Notes under the pieces: model-generated
The model's database searches: none
What the model saw: only the letters and a program-made list of their open reading frames with translations
Told to the model about the DNA's origin: nothing
Translations under genes and position numbers: made by a program
Assembly (NCBI RefSeq): GCF_003710935.1
Contig: NZ_RHHS01000030.1
Span: 39,724-103,723, forward strand
DNA: 64,000 bases
Direction of reading: 5' to 3'
Source: Brevibacillus gelatini
GTDB lineage: Bacteria > Bacillota > Bacilli > Brevibacillales > Brevibacillaceae
Part shown: piece by piece, positions 1 through 9,462 of the stretch
How the letters are laid out: each line of letters begins with the position of its first letter
Position numbering within the stretch: the stretch's first letter is position 1

Positions 1-173
1 TGGCGGCTTTTTGCTGTTTTCGGCACAGAAAACGGTACGCTTTTGGCAGGCAAACGAAGCTGCTGGTGTTATTGTCAGGAAGTTTCTGGGAACGATAAAA
101 AGGAATCTTCCGTGATTGGGCACGAAAAATAGGGCGAAACATGCTGCCAGGCCGGAGGGAAGGAGGAAGACAT

Positions 174-1202
174 TTGCGCCATCAGCGTATGACGTTATGG
201 GTCGCTGCCGAGCAAATCCTACACAAGTGGGGCGAGTCGCTAAAAGAATGTGGAATGGATCTGCTCGTCGCACAAAAAGGGGAATCGGCAGAAGGAGTGG
301 ACGGGTTTTTGCTGACGGGTCCGGGCGATTACAGCAGTCTGCATGAACTCGGAGAAAACAGCTTGTGCCAGGAAAACGGCCCCGCATTGTTGCTTGTATT
401 TGGAGACGAAGCGCCGTATGGCTGGGCAGACGAGCTCGCAGCAGCGTGCGAAGCCAGCCAAAAGCCGTGCGAGGTGGTGCGGATGAGCCTGTGGTCAGGA
501 AACGAACGGGTGCTGCTTGGGGGCGAGCCGGTTGGGCAGCAAATGCGCCGCCTTTGTCGGCTGCTCGCTGACCACGGCAAAGTTTCCATGGTGTGCGGAC
601 GGCGCGAAGTCGATGAAGCGATTCGTCAGCTCCCTCGCTATCTGGCGTGGAAGGAACGATTTTATTGGGAGATGGGCGAGGTGTGTGACGACAACGGCGT
701 ATCGCTTTCGCAAGTGTCAAGGGCATTGGGGCTGGACACGCGCATTGGTCAGGGCTGGCTCGATTCGGGGCGCCAGGATCATTCGCTTGTCTGTGCGTGG
801 ATCGTGCGGGAGTGCCAGCATGTCCTGCAAAAAGCGAAAATAGAGCGAGTCGCGCTGATCGGCCCGGAAGGCTTGTGGAGCAGCATGCCCCAAGGCTGGC
901 TTGCTGGCAGAAAGGTCGCTGTGTACACAGGAACAGACAAGCTATTTCCGAACGAGGTTCGTCCGGGGTGGGTACGTTGCAATTCCTGGGAGGCGGCTGT
1001 GCAAGATGCCGATTTGCTCGTGATCGGGGACGGGCAGGGGGTCGTTGCCGAGCTTTCCTTGCAAGAGCTGATCCGTGCGATGCGGCAATCGCTGGTCATT
1101 GATGCCGTCTCCAGTTTTCCTGTACAAGAAGCCAGGCTCCTTTGCCAAGGGTACCGAGCTGTCGGGGAAAAGACGAACGTTTGGGAATGGCGCGGATTAT
1201 AA
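174..1202 (+). CDS. Degenerate UDP-glucose/GDP-mannose dehydrogenase-like protein
   Basis: Function unknown. The middle of the protein keeps the helical-linker pattern of UDP-glucose 6-dehydrogenases (a motif like ALGLDTRIGQGWLDSG), and the C-terminal third resembles their UDP-binding domain (VAVYTG, then DADLLVIGDGQG, then VIDA). The N-terminal NAD-binding glycine motif is not visible, and the stretch that should carry the catalytic cysteine (GGSC in the family) reads GRQDHSLVCAW. At 342 residues it is about 100 shorter than the family. The TTG at 174 is chosen because an AGGAGG ribosome site lies about 7 bases upstream; ATG at 189 is an alternative. I infer a catalytically dead or repurposed homologue. 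It lies just upstream of gin. Confidence 0.65.
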   Translation: MRHQRMTLWVAAEQILHKWGESLKECGMDLLVAQKGESAEGVDGFLLTGPGDYSSLHELGENSLCQENGPALLLVFGDEAPYGWADELAAACEASQKPCEVVRMSLWSGNERVLLGGEPVGQQMRRLCRLLADHGKVSMVCGRREVDEAIRQLPRYLAWKERFYWEMGEVCDDNGVSLSQVSRALGLDTRIGQGWLDSGRQDHSLVCAWIVRECQHVLQKAKIERVALIGPEGLWSSMPQGWLAGRKVAVYTGTDKLFPNEVRPGWVRCNSWEAAVQDADLLVIGDGQGVVAELSLQELIRAMRQSLVIDAVSSFPVQEARLLCQGYRAVGEKTNVWEWRGL

Positions 1203-1250
1203 TGGGGTATAATGGTTGGTAGATTGAGGAAAAGGGTAGGCGTTTTTACA

Positions 1251-1433
1251 ATGGAAAAAGTTGCTCAGCGATGTATCGTCTGTGAACAGGAGCAGAATGA
1301 CGGAATCGCCATTTGTGAGCAGTTTATTTGTCGAACATGCGAACAGGAAATGGTCCATACTGACGTCCAGGACGAAAAGTATCCGTTTTTCATCCACCAG
1401 ATGAGACGTATTTGGCTGCGAAAAGATGCGTGA
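1251..1433 (+). CDS. csfB: Sigma-G inhibitor Gin (CsfB)
   Basis: Sixty-residue zinc-finger protein with two CxxC pairs (CIVCEQ and CRTCEQ), the hallmark of the Gin/CsfB family. In B. subtilis Gin binds SigmaG (and SigmaE) and stops premature activity of the late forespore sigma factor. The ATG at 1251 follows a purine-rich AAAGGG/AGG stretch; an upstream in-frame start at 1212 has no ribosome site. Position ahead of yaaO and tmk matches the B. subtilis csfB locus, although xpaC and yaaN, which lie between csfB and yaaO there, are absent. A hairpin terminator follows at once. Confidence 0.85.
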   Translation: MEKVAQRCIVCEQEQNDGIAICEQFICRTCEQEMVHTDVQDEKYPFFIHQMRRIWLRKDA

Positions 1434-1436
1434 AGG

Positions 1437-1467
1437 AAAAAGGCATCGGCATTCCCGGTGTCTTTTT
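1437..1467 (+). terminator. Intrinsic terminator after gin
   Basis: The stem AAAAAGGCATCGG pairs with CCGGTGTCTTTTT (two G-T pairs), with a short loop and a T run. It separates gin from yaaO. Confidence 0.7.
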
Positions 1468-1552
1468 CATTTACCAAAAAGCTTGGCGAAATTCCGTTTT
1501 CCCTTGTCAAATCATGTTAAAATAATGGGTAATTCATGACAAAGGACGTGAG

Positions 1553-3031
1553 TTGCGCGTGCTTGCGAGAAATGCTGAATTTCGGGAGCGGCAAAAGCGT
1601 GCGCCCCTGTATGAACAGCTGGAACGGCACGCGAGGAATCGCCCGCATCCGTTTCATGTGCCTGGACACAAGATGGGCCACAGCTTTGACAGCCATGCCA
1701 GGCAGCGGTTTTCTTCCATTCTGGAGCTTGATCTGACAGAAATCAGCGGAACCGACGACCTGCACCAGCCACAGGGCGTGATTGCAGAAGCACAGGCGTT
1801 GGCTGCGGAGGCTTTTGCGGCCGAAGAGACGAGATTTTTGATTGGCGGCAGTACCGTCGGCAACATCGCCCTCATCATGACGGTATGCCGCCCTGGAGAT
1901 AAAATTTTGGTACAACGCAACTGCCATAAATCCGTGTTTCACGGAATCATCATGGCGCGGGCGACACCTGTATTTTTGGTGCCTGCCGTCGATTTGGCAA
2001 CAGGTGTAGCGGCAGGAGTCAGACGAGAAGATGTGGAGCGGGCGCTGCAAGCGCATCCCGATGCCAAGGCCGTTTTTTTAACGAATCCAACCTACTACGG
2101 GATGGGCATCGACCTGGAAAAAATGGCGGCAACGGTGCATCGTCATGACATTCCGCTTTTGATAGACGAAGCGCACGGGGCACACTTTGGCTTCCATCCG
2201 GCATTTCCCCGCTCGGCGATGCAGTCGGGTGCGGACGCGGCCGTACAATCTACGCATAAAATGGCTTCTGCCATGACGATGTCCTCCATGCTGCACTTGC
2301 AGGGCGGACGAATAGACCGGGAACGGCTGTATCGGCTGCTGGCCATGCTCCAGTCGTCCAGCCCGTCTTACGTGTTGATGGCTTCGCTCGATCTGGCGAG
2401 ACGCCATCTGGCGCTGGAGGCACAGGAAGAGTGGGAGCGATTGCTGCCGCTTTTGGACAAGCTGCGGGAGCGGACGGCCAGGCTGGAATGGCTGGAGTGG
2501 CCGCAGCCATGCGCTAGTCGGGTGTACACGACATTTGATCCGTTGAAGCTGTTTTTGCATTTGCGAACCGGACAGATGAGCGGGTTTGCTTTGCAAGAGA
2601 TTATGGAAAAGAATGGGATTTTTCCGGAGCTGGCCGACGAGTCGCACGTGCTGTTGGCTGCGTCTGCGGGAACCTCTCAACGGGATCTGGATGCGCTCGT
2701 CCGCTTGCTGGAATCGATCTCACCCAAGGCAGAGCCGGAAGAGGAGCGGATTTTGCTGCATGGCGTTGTTTCCTCGCACTATTTGCGGCAGCAGGCTGTG
2801 CCGATGCACGAGGCTGTCGACCGTCCACGGGAGGCAATCCCGCTGGAACAGGCGCTGGGACGCGTGGTAGCGGAGATGGTCATCCCTTACCCTCCGGGCA
2901 TTCCGGTATTGGTGCCGGGAGAGCGCATTGATGAGGAAGGCTTGGCGATGCTTGTACAGTTGCGGAGGGGACATACCCGTTTTCACGGAGTGCAGGATGA
3001 TCGGCTGCAAACAATACAAGTATTGCGTTAA
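1553..3031 (+). CDS. yaaO: Orn/Lys/Arg decarboxylase-family PLP enzyme (YaaO-like)
   Basis: Fold-type I PLP enzyme of the Orn/Lys/Arg decarboxylase family, 492 residues. Visible motifs are HVPGHKMG near the N terminus, ETRFLIGGSTVGN, IDEAHGAHFG (the PLP-contacting Asp), and QSTHKMASAMT near residue 234, where the lysine should form the Schiff base. The C-terminal part matches the decarboxylase C domain. The substrate cannot be told from sequence; arginine or lysine is typical. The start is TTG, set by AAAGGA about 6 bases upstream. Its place between gin and tmk matches yaaO of B. subtilis. Confidence 0.85.
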   Translation: MRVLARNAEFRERQKRAPLYEQLERHARNRPHPFHVPGHKMGHSFDSHARQRFSSILELDLTEISGTDDLHQPQGVIAEAQALAAEAFAAEETRFLIGGSTVGNIALIMTVCRPGDKILVQRNCHKSVFHGIIMARATPVFLVPAVDLATGVAAGVRREDVERALQAHPDAKAVFLTNPTYYGMGIDLEKMAATVHRHDIPLLIDEAHGAHFGFHPAFPRSAMQSGADAAVQSTHKMASAMTMSSMLHLQGGRIDRERLYRLLAMLQSSSPSYVLMASLDLARRHLALEAQEEWERLLPLLDKLRERTARLEWLEWPQPCASRVYTTFDPLKLFLHLRTGQMSGFALQEIMEKNGIFPELADESHVLLAASAGTSQRDLDALVRLLESISPKAEPEEERILLHGVVSSHYLRQQAVPMHEAVDRPREAIPLEQALGRVVAEMVIPYPPGIPVLVPGERIDEEGLAMLVQLRRGHTRFHGVQDDRLQTIQVLR

Positions 3032-3084
3032 TCAAGGCTGGCTAGCATACGGCCTGTGACAGCAGGTGCGGAAGGAGTATGGAA

Positions 3085-3720
3085 GTGACAACAGGACAAA
3101 AAGGCCGATTTATTACAATAGAAGGCGGCGAGGGAGCGGGCAAATCGACTGTCATCGCCAAGCTGTACGAGGAACTGCGCTCGCGCGGAGTGGACGTGCT
3201 GTTGACACGCGAGCCGGGCGGTATTGATATTGCCGAGAAAATCCGGGAAATTATCCTGAATCCGGCGCATACCGCGATGGACGAGCGGACGGAAGCGCTG
3301 CTGTACGCCGCAGCGAGACGCCAGCATTTGGCGGAAAAAGTGCTGCCGGCCCTCGCAGCAGGCAAGCTTGTGCTGTGCGACCGATTCATCGACAGCAGCC
3401 TTGCTTATCAGGGCCATGCCCGGGGGCTTGGTATCGATGCGGTGTACGAGATCAACCGCTTTGCCGTGGGCGATTGCATGCCGGAGCTGACGCTGTTTTT
3501 TGACGTGAAGCCCGAGACGGGGCTTGCGCGGATCAACAAAGCGCGCGGCAGGGAAGTCAACCGACTCGATCTGGAGGACATCCGCTTCCACCATCGGGTC
3601 AGGGAAGGGTATCAACTGGTAATGGCAAGAGAGCCGGAGCGCTTTGTCGTCATTGATGCCGAACAGCCGATGGAACAGGTGTATGAGTCGGCGCTGCGGG
3701 CATTGCTCGGCAGATTGTAA
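3085..3720 (+). CDS. tmk: Thymidylate kinase
   Basis: Phosphorylates dTMP to dTDP with ATP for DNA precursor supply. The P-loop GGEGAGKST lies near the N terminus, followed by the [12 protein letters not shown] motif and an arginine-rich LID ([12 protein letters not shown]). The reading frame opens at ATG 3079, but GAAGGAG at 3071-3077 sits only 1 base before that ATG and 7 bases before GTG 3085, so GTG is the better start. Length (211 residues) is normal. Confidence 0.93.
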   Translation: MTTGQKGRFITIEGGEGAGKSTVIAKLYEELRSRGVDVLLTREPGGIDIAEKIREIILNPAHTAMDERTEALLYAAARRQHLAEKVLPALAAGKLVLCDRFIDSSLAYQGHARGLGIDAVYEINRFAVGDCMPELTLFFDVKPETGLARINKARGREVNRLDLEDIRFHHRVREGYQLVMAREPERFVVIDAEQPMEQVYESALRALLGRL

Positions 3721-3852
3721 GGTTCGCAGTACCGCATGTACTGGGACATACGGTATAATATGATTAAGCGAAATATCGTACCAGGCCTACGTGTTTTTCA
3801 TACAATGAAGCAAACCGTGCGGGATTGATTCTTGTGGAAAGGGTGATAGCCG

Positions 3853-4182
3853 ATGAAAATGGTAGTTGCGGTCGTCCAGGACAAAGATAGTGGTCGTTTG
3901 TCTCAACAACTGGTGAAAAAAGGGTTTCGTGCGACGAAGCTCGCCAGTACCGGCAGTTTTTTGCGAGCTGGCAACACAACGTTTTTGATCGGTACGTCTG
4001 ACGAAAACGTGCCGGAAGTAATCGACATCATTGCGCACAACTGCAAATCCCGCAAACAAATGGTTACGCCCGTTTCCCCTCTCAGCAATGCGGTGGATTC
4101 GTTCATGCCGTACCCGCTGGAAGTGCAGGTGGGCGGAGCCGCTGTGTTTGTACTCGACGTCGAAGAGTTCCACTCGTTCTGA
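3853..4182 (+). CDS. darA: Cyclic-di-AMP receptor DarA (YaaQ, PII-like)
   Basis: Small 109-residue PII-like protein that binds cyclic di-AMP in B. subtilis, S. aureus (PstA) and Listeria; its downstream target is not established. The start MKMVVAVVQDKD and the motifs GFRATKLASTGSFL and GNTTFLIG are those of the family. It follows tmk as in B. subtilis, after a gap of about 130 bases with a TATAAT-like box at 3754-3759 but no good -35 box. An AAAGGGTGA ribosome site precedes the ATG. Confidence 0.92.
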   Translation: MKMVVAVVQDKDSGRLSQQLVKKGFRATKLASTGSFLRAGNTTFLIGTSDENVPEVIDIIAHNCKSRKQMVTPVSPLSNAVDSFMPYPLEVQVGGAAVFVLDVEEFHSF

Positions 4183-4333
4183 CTTTGGCGCGACTTGGCG
4201 AAACGGCAATCTGCAATTTTGCGGAATCTTTCTTCCTATCTACAGGTTCCTGCTCTCTTTTTTCGCTGCTTTCGATTATACTTGATCTAACGGGGGAAAA
4301 ACCCTCTACTGATCGGTTATGTGGGGTGGCGTG

Positions 4334-4780
4334 ATGAAAATCGGCGACGGGCTACGACCTAAGCTGGACATGATAAAAACTGCGGATTCGCGAAGAAATC
4401 CGCAGCTCGAAAAGCTCAATTTTGGCACGATGATGCAAGGAGAAGACGAGCGCATGTCCCAGGAGCTGCTCAATCGGCTGCTTGGCGACATTGACAGGAT
4501 GGGGCAGATTCTCGCCAGATCCCGCTCGATTCGCGACTTCTACGCCTATAAAAATCTCGTCAAGCAGTTCATGGAGGAAGCCGTCAAGTACGGTGTCGCC
4601 CTGGATGACCGGCGAGGAATAAATCGGCGAGGCCGCAGCAGGCTGTACAAAATCGTCAAACAGGTCGATGCCGAGCTGCTGCGTCTGACAGACGAGCTGC
4701 TGAGCGATCAGGCAGCGACGATTGATTTGTTGGCCCGGATAGGCGAAATCCGCGGCATGCTGATTAATTTGTATTTTTAG
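4334..4780 (+). CDS. yaaR: YaaR family protein (DUF327)
   Basis: A 148-residue helical protein of the DUF327/YaaR family, unknown function, regularly found between darA and holB. The motif SIRDFYAYKNLVKQFME and the C-terminal helical segment DAELLRLTDELL are typical. ATG 4334 (after GTG 4331) lies just behind GGGGTGG; an in-frame ATG at 4319 has no ribosome site. Confidence 0.85.
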   Translation: MKIGDGLRPKLDMIKTADSRRNPQLEKLNFGTMMQGEDERMSQELLNRLLGDIDRMGQILARSRSIRDFYAYKNLVKQFMEEAVKYGVALDDRRGINRRGRSRLYKIVKQVDAELLRLTDELLSDQAATIDLLARIGEIRGMLINLYF

Positions 4781-4795
4781 TGGGTGGAAACCATT

Positions 4796-5776
4796 ATGAC
4801 ATGGACCCGGTTTTCCCAGCAGCCACGCGCTTCGGAGCTGCTGTACCATAGCCTGCTCAACAACAGATTGGCGCACGCTTATTTGTTCGCCGGTCCGAAG
4901 GGAGCAGGCAAAAAGCAGATGGCCCTGCATCTGGCGAAGTCCCTTTTTTGTCCGGAAAGGGAAGCGGACGCCTGCGGGGCCTGTGTTACATGCAGGCGGA
5001 TTGAGGGGGGAAACCACCCCGATGTGCTGTTTATTACACCGGATGGGGCCTCCATCAAAATCGACCAGATCCGTACGCTGCAAAAAGAAATGGCCATGCG
5101 AGCGGTAGAGTCCAAGCACAAGGTGTATATCGTTGAACACGTCGACAAAATGACGACCCAGGCTTCCAACAGTCTGCTGAAGTTTCTGGAGGAACCGCCC
5201 GCTGGCGTGCTTGCCTTGCTTTTGACGGAACACAGCCACTCGATCCTCCCGACGATTTTGTCCCGGTGCCAAATCGTTCAATTCTCGCCACTTTCTGCCG
5301 GAGCGATTGCGGAACAGCTGCAGGCAGATGGCGTCATGGCTGGAATGGCGCAGGTTGCCTCGCACATTACGACAAATGTGGAAGAGGCCAGGGCACTCAG
5401 CCAGTCAGATTCGTTTGCACAGCTAAGAAATCTAGTGATACAATTGAGCCATGAGTGCAAACAGCGTAATTCGTCTGCGCTCTTCACCATCCATGATATG
5501 TTGCAAAAGAGCGACAAGATCAAAGAGGAACTGCCCCTCTTTTTAGATTTGCTCATCCTTTGGCTGCGCGATATCCTGTATGTGCAAGTAGGCAGGCATG
5601 CCCATCTCATTAACAGCGACCAACAGGATGTGCTGCAAGGACAAGCACTGGTATGGACAAAAGCTGAGCTCTTGCACGGGATAGATTTGGTCATGGATAC
5701 GAAAAATCGGATAGAGCGAAACGCCAACGCGCAGTTGGCTCTTGAGCGGTTGGTTCTTCAATTCCAGGAGGGATAA
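4796..5776 (+). CDS. holB: DNA polymerase III subunit delta prime
   Basis: Clamp-loader subunit that helps load the beta sliding clamp. The Walker A-like GPKGAGKK lies near residue 36, a zinc knot with clustered cysteines (CGACVTC) follows, then KVYIVEHVDKM and the SLLKFLEEPP motif shared by gamma/tau and delta-prime subunits. ATG 4796 is chosen over GTG 4784 because GGGTGG at 4782-4787 overlaps the GTG and is 8 bases from the ATG. Sits between yaaR and ricT as in B. subtilis. Confidence 0.93.
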   Translation: MTWTRFSQQPRASELLYHSLLNNRLAHAYLFAGPKGAGKKQMALHLAKSLFCPEREADACGACVTCRRIEGGNHPDVLFITPDGASIKIDQIRTLQKEMAMRAVESKHKVYIVEHVDKMTTQASNSLLKFLEEPPAGVLALLLTEHSHSILPTILSRCQIVQFSPLSAGAIAEQLQADGVMAGMAQVASHITTNVEEARALSQSDSFAQLRNLVIQLSHECKQRNSSALFTIHDMLQKSDKIKEELPLFLDLLILWLRDILYVQVGRHAHLINSDQQDVLQGQALVWTKAELLHGIDLVMDTKNRIERNANAQLALERLVLQFQEG

Positions 5777-5779
5777 CCT

Positions 5780-6595
5780 TTGTATGAGGTTGTTGGGGTC
5801 CGTTTTAAAAAAGCGGGCAAAATATATTACTTCGACCCTGACCGACTGCCGATAGAGAAAGATAGTAACGTCATCGTCGAAACGGCAAGAGGGGTCGAAT
5901 ATGGCAAGGTCGTCATCGGCAAAAAGGAAGTTGCTGAGTCCGATGTAGTGTTACCGCTCAAAAAGGTCATTCGTATGGCTGACGACAAGGACGCAAAGCA
6001 GGTTGATGAAAACAGGCAAGCTGCCAAGAATGCCTTTGCCGTGTGCCAGACGAAGATCAAGGAGCACAAGCTCGATATGAAACTGGTCGATGTGGAATAC
6101 ACATTTGACCGCAACAAGATCATTTTTTATTTTACCGCGGACGGCAGGGTTGACTTCCGCGAGCTGGTAAAAGACCTCGCTTCTGTTTTCCGCACCCGCA
6201 TTGAGCTGCGTCAGATTGGCGTGCGTGACGAAGCGAAAATGCTGGGCGGCATTGGCCCCTGCGGCAGATTGCTTTGCTGTTCGACTTTCCTTGGCGATTT
6301 CGAGCCTGTTTCCATTAAAATGGCCAAGGACCAAAACCTTTCGTTGAATCCAGCAAAAATCTCCGGTCTGTGCGGCCGGTTGATGTGCTGTTTAAAATAC
6401 GAGAATGACAACTACGAAAGCACGCGTGATGAATTGCCGGATGTCGGCAAAATGGTCACTACCCCGATGGGAAATGGACGAGTCGTTTCCGTTAACGTAC
6501 TGGATCAGTCCGTTCAGGTGGAGCTTTCGATCGACAAGCGCATCACAGAGTTTGGCTTAGATGAGATTGCGATAGGGCTCCCCACCTATGAATAA
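5780..6595 (+). CDS. ricT: PSP1-domain Ric complex protein RicT (YaaT)
   Basis: PSP1-domain protein, 271 residues. In B. subtilis RicT (with RicA and RicF) supports RNase Y processing, the Spo0A phosphorelay, competence and biofilm formation, and the complex carries Fe-S clusters. The conserved cysteine-rich stretches GGIGPCGRLLCCSTFLG and CGRLMCCLKYE are intact. Start is TTG at 5780, 8 bases after GGAGGG. It follows holB by 3 bases, so the two are surely co-transcribed. Confidence 0.93.
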   Translation: MYEVVGVRFKKAGKIYYFDPDRLPIEKDSNVIVETARGVEYGKVVIGKKEVAESDVVLPLKKVIRMADDKDAKQVDENRQAAKNAFAVCQTKIKEHKLDMKLVDVEYTFDRNKIIFYFTADGRVDFRELVKDLASVFRTRIELRQIGVRDEAKMLGGIGPCGRLLCCSTFLGDFEPVSIKMAKDQNLSLNPAKISGLCGRLMCCLKYENDNYESTRDELPDVGKMVTTPMGNGRVVSVNVLDQSVQVELSIDKRITEFGLDEIAIGLPTYE

Positions 6596-6623
6596 AGTGT
6601 GGGGGTAGGGGAGAGGTGAGCTA

Positions 6624-6995
6624 GTGGACAAACGGGAAATCTTCGTCAAGATGGCGAGCATTGAAGAACGAATTGGGGACCTGTACAAAGAGATCGGTGA
6701 GTTGAAAGACGTCATCGTCGTTTTGATGGAGGAAAACGCCCAATTACTCGTTGAAAACCAGCATCTTCGCAACCGACTGGAAAAGAAAAAGACTGGCTCC
6801 CCGGCAAAGCAGAAGGGGACAACCCCTGTCGCCAGGGAGAAAGCAAAAAAAGCCGTGGTCGGGGAAGGATACGACAACCTTGCCCGTCTGTATGCAGAAG
6901 GGTTCCACATCTGCAACGTGCATTTCGGCAGTTTGCGCAAAGAAGGGGATTGCCTGTTCTGTCTCTCGTTCCTCAGCGGCGGCCCTCAAAAATAA
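6624..6995 (+). CDS. yabA: Replication initiation control protein YabA
   Basis: Negative regulator that bridges DnaA and DnaN to restrain initiation of replication. The N-terminal half is a coiled coil (about residues 1-55, forming the tetramer in B. subtilis) and the C terminus has the zinc-binding set HICNVHFG ... CLFC. A lysine-rich linker joins them. Start is GTG 6624 after GAGAGGTGAG. Length (123 residues) is usual. Confidence 0.93.
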   Translation: MDKREIFVKMASIEERIGDLYKEIGELKDVIVVLMEENAQLLVENQHLRNRLEKKKTGSPAKQKGTTPVAREKAKKAVVGEGYDNLARLYAEGFHICNVHFGSLRKEGDCLFCLSFLSGGPQK

Positions 6996-7022
6996 ACGGT
7001 GACGAGCGATCACCACATGGAG

Positions 7023-7056
7023 AAAGCGACCTGTGCCACGTGTCAGGTCGCTTTTT
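7023..7056 (+). terminator. Intrinsic terminator after yabA
   Basis: Perfect stem AAAGCGACCTG / CAGGTCGCTTT followed by T residues. It ends the yaaR-holB-ricT-yabA transcript, though yabB starts only 37 bases later and read-through is possible. Confidence 0.8.
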
Positions 7057-7092
7057 CCAAGACAAGGAGAAAAAAGGAGTAGGGAACAAAGG

Positions 7093-7860
7093 ATGGAACC
7101 AGTCATCAACGTGCCGCTCTATGATGCGGAGCGCATTGACGATTTATTGACACACGAAATGAAAATTATTCAGAGCCACGAGGTGTTCTGCTTTTCGATG
7201 GACGCTGTGCTGCTGGCGCGATTTGCATCCGTTCCCAAGCGCGGCAGAGTGCTCGACATGTGCACGGGCAACGGAGCGATCCCGCTTATCATGACTACGC
7301 GCACGCCGGAAGCCCGTTTTGACGGCATCGAGATTCAACAGCGACTGTTCGACATGGCCAGCCGGAACGTGATACTCAACGGTTTGACGGAGCGGATCGA
7401 GATGCACCACGGAGATGTCAAGGACGCTGTATCCATGTTCGGGTACGGAAAATTCGATCTGATTACGTGCAATCCGCCCTATATGCCTGCGACAAGCGGG
7501 GAGAAAAATATAAGCGAGCACTTTGCAATCGCCCGTCACGAGATATTGCTCTCGCTCGAAGACGTCATTCGGGTGGGCAGCCAGTTGTTGAAAAATGGCG
7601 GCAAGCTCGCTCTCGTCCACCGCTCTACCCGTCTGATCGATATTATTTCCCTGATGCGCCAGTACGGTATCGAGCCGAAGCGGATGCGTCTGGTTTATCC
7701 GCGCAAGGAGGCCGAACCGAACATGGTGCTGATCGAAGGGACCAGGGGCGGCAAGCCGGAGCTGAGGATTCAGCCGCCGCTGATTGTCTATGAAAATGGT
7801 GAGGAATACTGTGAAGAACTGCAGGAAATTTACTTCGGCAGACGAGATTCCCTCGCATAA
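7093..7860 (+). CDS. yabB: tRNA1(Val) adenine-37 N6-methyltransferase-like (YabB/TrmN6)
   Basis: SAM-dependent N6-adenine methyltransferase of the TrmN6/YfiC class, predicted to methylate A37 of a tRNA. Motif I is [13 protein letters not shown], and the catalytic NPPY motif occurs as TCNPPYMPA. About 255 residues from ATG 7093, preceded by GGGAACAAAGG. The downstream yazA gene starts within its 3' end. Confidence 0.88.
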   Translation: MEPVINVPLYDAERIDDLLTHEMKIIQSHEVFCFSMDAVLLARFASVPKRGRVLDMCTGNGAIPLIMTTRTPEARFDGIEIQQRLFDMASRNVILNGLTERIEMHHGDVKDAVSMFGYGKFDLITCNPPYMPATSGEKNISEHFAIARHEILLSLEDVIRVGSQLLKNGGKLALVHRSTRLIDIISLMRQYGIEPKRMRLVYPRKEAEPNMVLIEGTRGGKPELRIQPPLIVYENGEEYCEELQEIYFGRRDSLA

Positions 7861-8110
7861 GAGTCATTTTGTCTACATTCTCGCCTGCGCGGACGGCTCC
7901 TTGTACACCGGCTATACAACGGAGCTGCGCCGCCGCCTGGCGATGCACAACGAAGGCAAGGGCGCGAAATACACCAGAGGGCGCGGGCCGCTTGCGCTTG
8001 TCTTTTGGGAAGAAGGGCCCGACCGTTCATGGGGCTTGAAGCGCGAGGAAGGAATCAAACGGCTGAATCGCAAGCAAAAAGAAGAATTGATTGGAGGGAC
8101 GCCGCGATGA
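7811..8110 (+). CDS. yazA: GIY-YIG nuclease-superfamily protein (YazA)
   Basis: Small GIY-YIG domain protein of the UPF0213/YhbQ-like family. The hallmark appears as [18 protein letters not shown] (the VYIL and TGYT elements), followed by [12 protein letters not shown]. The reading frame opens upstream at 7784, but GGTGAGG at 7799-7804 best serves GTG 7811. It overlaps the end of yabB by about 50 bases and the start of rsmI by 4 (ATGA), so all three are co-translated. Cellular role unknown. Confidence 0.85.
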   Translation: MKNCRKFTSADEIPSHKSHFVYILACADGSLYTGYTTELRRRLAMHNEGKGAKYTRGRGPLALVFWEEGPDRSWGLKREEGIKRLNRKQKEELIGGTPR

Positions 8111-8997
8111 ATATACAGCGCAGCTTTGCGCAGGAGGAAACAGGTGTCCTGTATCTGGTCGCAACGCCGATTGGCAATCTCGATGATATGACCGTCCGCT
8201 GCCTGGAAACACTTCGGGCGGTTGATGTGATTGCCTGCGAGGATACGCGGCAAACAAGGAAGCTGTTGAACCATTTTCAAATCGAAAAGCGCACCGTGAG
8301 CTATCACGAACATAATAAGGAGGCGAGCGGACAGGGGCTGTTGCAGTGGCTGGCCGAAGGAAAACGGATCGCGCTGGTAAGCGACGCCGGGCTTCCTGCA
8401 ATATCCGATCCGGGAGCTGATCTCGTGCGCGACGCGGTCGCCGCCGGGTACCCTGTCGTTCCGGTGCCGGGGGCAAACGCCGGACTGACGGCGTTGATCG
8501 CCTCGGGGCTGCCGACAGACCGCTTTGTCTTTTGCGGATTTATCCATCGGGAAAACAAGGAACGGCGTGAAGAACTGGAACGGCTCAAGCGCTATCCGGA
8601 GACGCTGATTTTTTATGAAGCGCCACACCGCATTGAGAAGACGATTGCCGCGATGCGGGAAATGTGGGGGAATCGGCGGGCTGTGCTGGCGCGCGAACTG
8701 ACCAAGCGCTACGAGGAATTCGTTCGCGGCACATTTGAAGAGCTGCTGGAATGGCTGGGAAGCGGCGAAGTGCGCGGCGAGTTTTGCCTGATTGTCGAAG
8801 GCTATACAGGCACAACTGCTGGTGAAGCAGACGAGGAAACCGTCTGGTGGCAGCAGCTGAGTGTTGTCCAGCATGTCGATCATTACTGCGAGCAAGGCCT
8901 GAGCAAAAAGGAAGCGATCAGGCAGACCGCAGACGATCGGGGTGTGCCCAAGCGCGATGTCTACAACGAGTATCATCGCGACCAGGAAATTGAGTAG
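8107..8997 (+). CDS. rsmI: 16S rRNA cytidine-1402 2'-O-methyltransferase
   Basis: Tetrapyrrole-methylase fold enzyme that 2'-O-methylates C1402 in the decoding centre of 16S rRNA. Motifs visible: [13 protein letters not shown] at the N terminus, [23 protein letters not shown] and [15 protein letters not shown] 8107 overlaps the yazA stop and follows GGAGGG. Length 296 is normal. Ends at a terminator facing abrB. Confidence 0.94.
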   Translation: MNIQRSFAQEETGVLYLVATPIGNLDDMTVRCLETLRAVDVIACEDTRQTRKLLNHFQIEKRTVSYHEHNKEASGQGLLQWLAEGKRIALVSDAGLPAISDPGADLVRDAVAAGYPVVPVPGANAGLTALIASGLPTDRFVFCGFIHRENKERREELERLKRYPETLIFYEAPHRIEKTIAAMREMWGNRRAVLARELTKRYEEFVRGTFEELLEWLGSGEVRGEFCLIVEGYTGTTAGEADEETVWWQQLSVVQHVDHYCEQGLSKKEAIRQTADDRGVPKRDVYNEYHRDQEIE

Positions 8998-8998
8998 G

Positions 8999-9030
8999 AA
9001 GCTGACCGTACCAGGTCGGCTTTTTCTTTT
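8999..9030 (+). terminator. Intrinsic terminator after rsmI
   Basis: The stem AAGCTGACC pairs with GGTCGGCTT through one G-T pair and is followed by TTTTTCTTTTT. Ends the yabB-yazA-rsmI operon. Confidence 0.85.
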
Positions 9031-9073
9031 TGTCTTGTCCGCTCATCCGCGATCCCTGTCGACAAGACAAATA

Positions 9074-9105
9074 GCCTTCGCAAGGGCTTGTCCCTTTGCG
9101 AAGGC
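9074..9105 (-). terminator. Hairpin terminator of abrB
   Basis: Long stem GCCTTCGCAAGGG / CCCTTTGCGAAGGC just downstream of the abrB stop on the minus strand. The T run on the minus side is weak, so it may act with the neighbouring rsmI terminator. Confidence 0.6.
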
Positions 9106-9143
9106 GCAGCTTATGTAATGCAAGGATGTATGGAAATACGTGT

Positions 9144-9395
9144 TTAGCGTTTTGCGACAGGCATTTCAGTCAGGCAATCCTGGCAAACGATTTTACCTTT
9201 AAAGTGAGATACTTTGTCAGCGTTTCCACAGAAAATACAAGCAGGCTCGTATTTTTTCAGGATGATGCGCTCACCATCTACATAAATTTCCAGTGCGTCT
9301 TTTTCCGCGATACCCAGTGTGCGGCGCAATTCGATCGGAATAACGACACGACCCAGTTCATCTACTTTGCGAACAATCCCCGTTGATTTCATCAT
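9144..9395 (-). CDS. abrB: Transition-state regulator AbrB
   Basis: DNA-binding global repressor of post-exponential genes. The N-terminal swapped-hairpin barrel motif GIVRKVDELGRVVIP and RRTLGIAEKDALEIYVDG are those of AbrB. The C-terminal part holds CIFCGN and CQDC. The first of two adjacent ATGs (9395) is 10 bases behind GGAGG; the reading frame's earlier start lacks a site. Length 83. Its promoter and Spo0A boxes are listed separately. SpoVT in this window is a paralogue. Confidence 0.93.
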   Translation of the reverse strand: MMKSTGIVRKVDELGRVVIPIELRRTLGIAEKDALEIYVDGERIILKKYEPACIFCGNADKVSHFKGKIVCQDCLTEMPVAKR

Positions 9396-9462
9396 AGTAA
9401 ATTCTCCTCCCAAGTCTTAATATGTCGATGCTATTGTAAGCAATCATCGTTAATCGTCAATA

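Noticed and set aside
1..140. Possible 3' end of an upstream gene or a promoter
   Set aside because: No frame or promoter (TTGTCA then TAAAAA, poor spacing) was convincing; nothing is asserted for this stretch.
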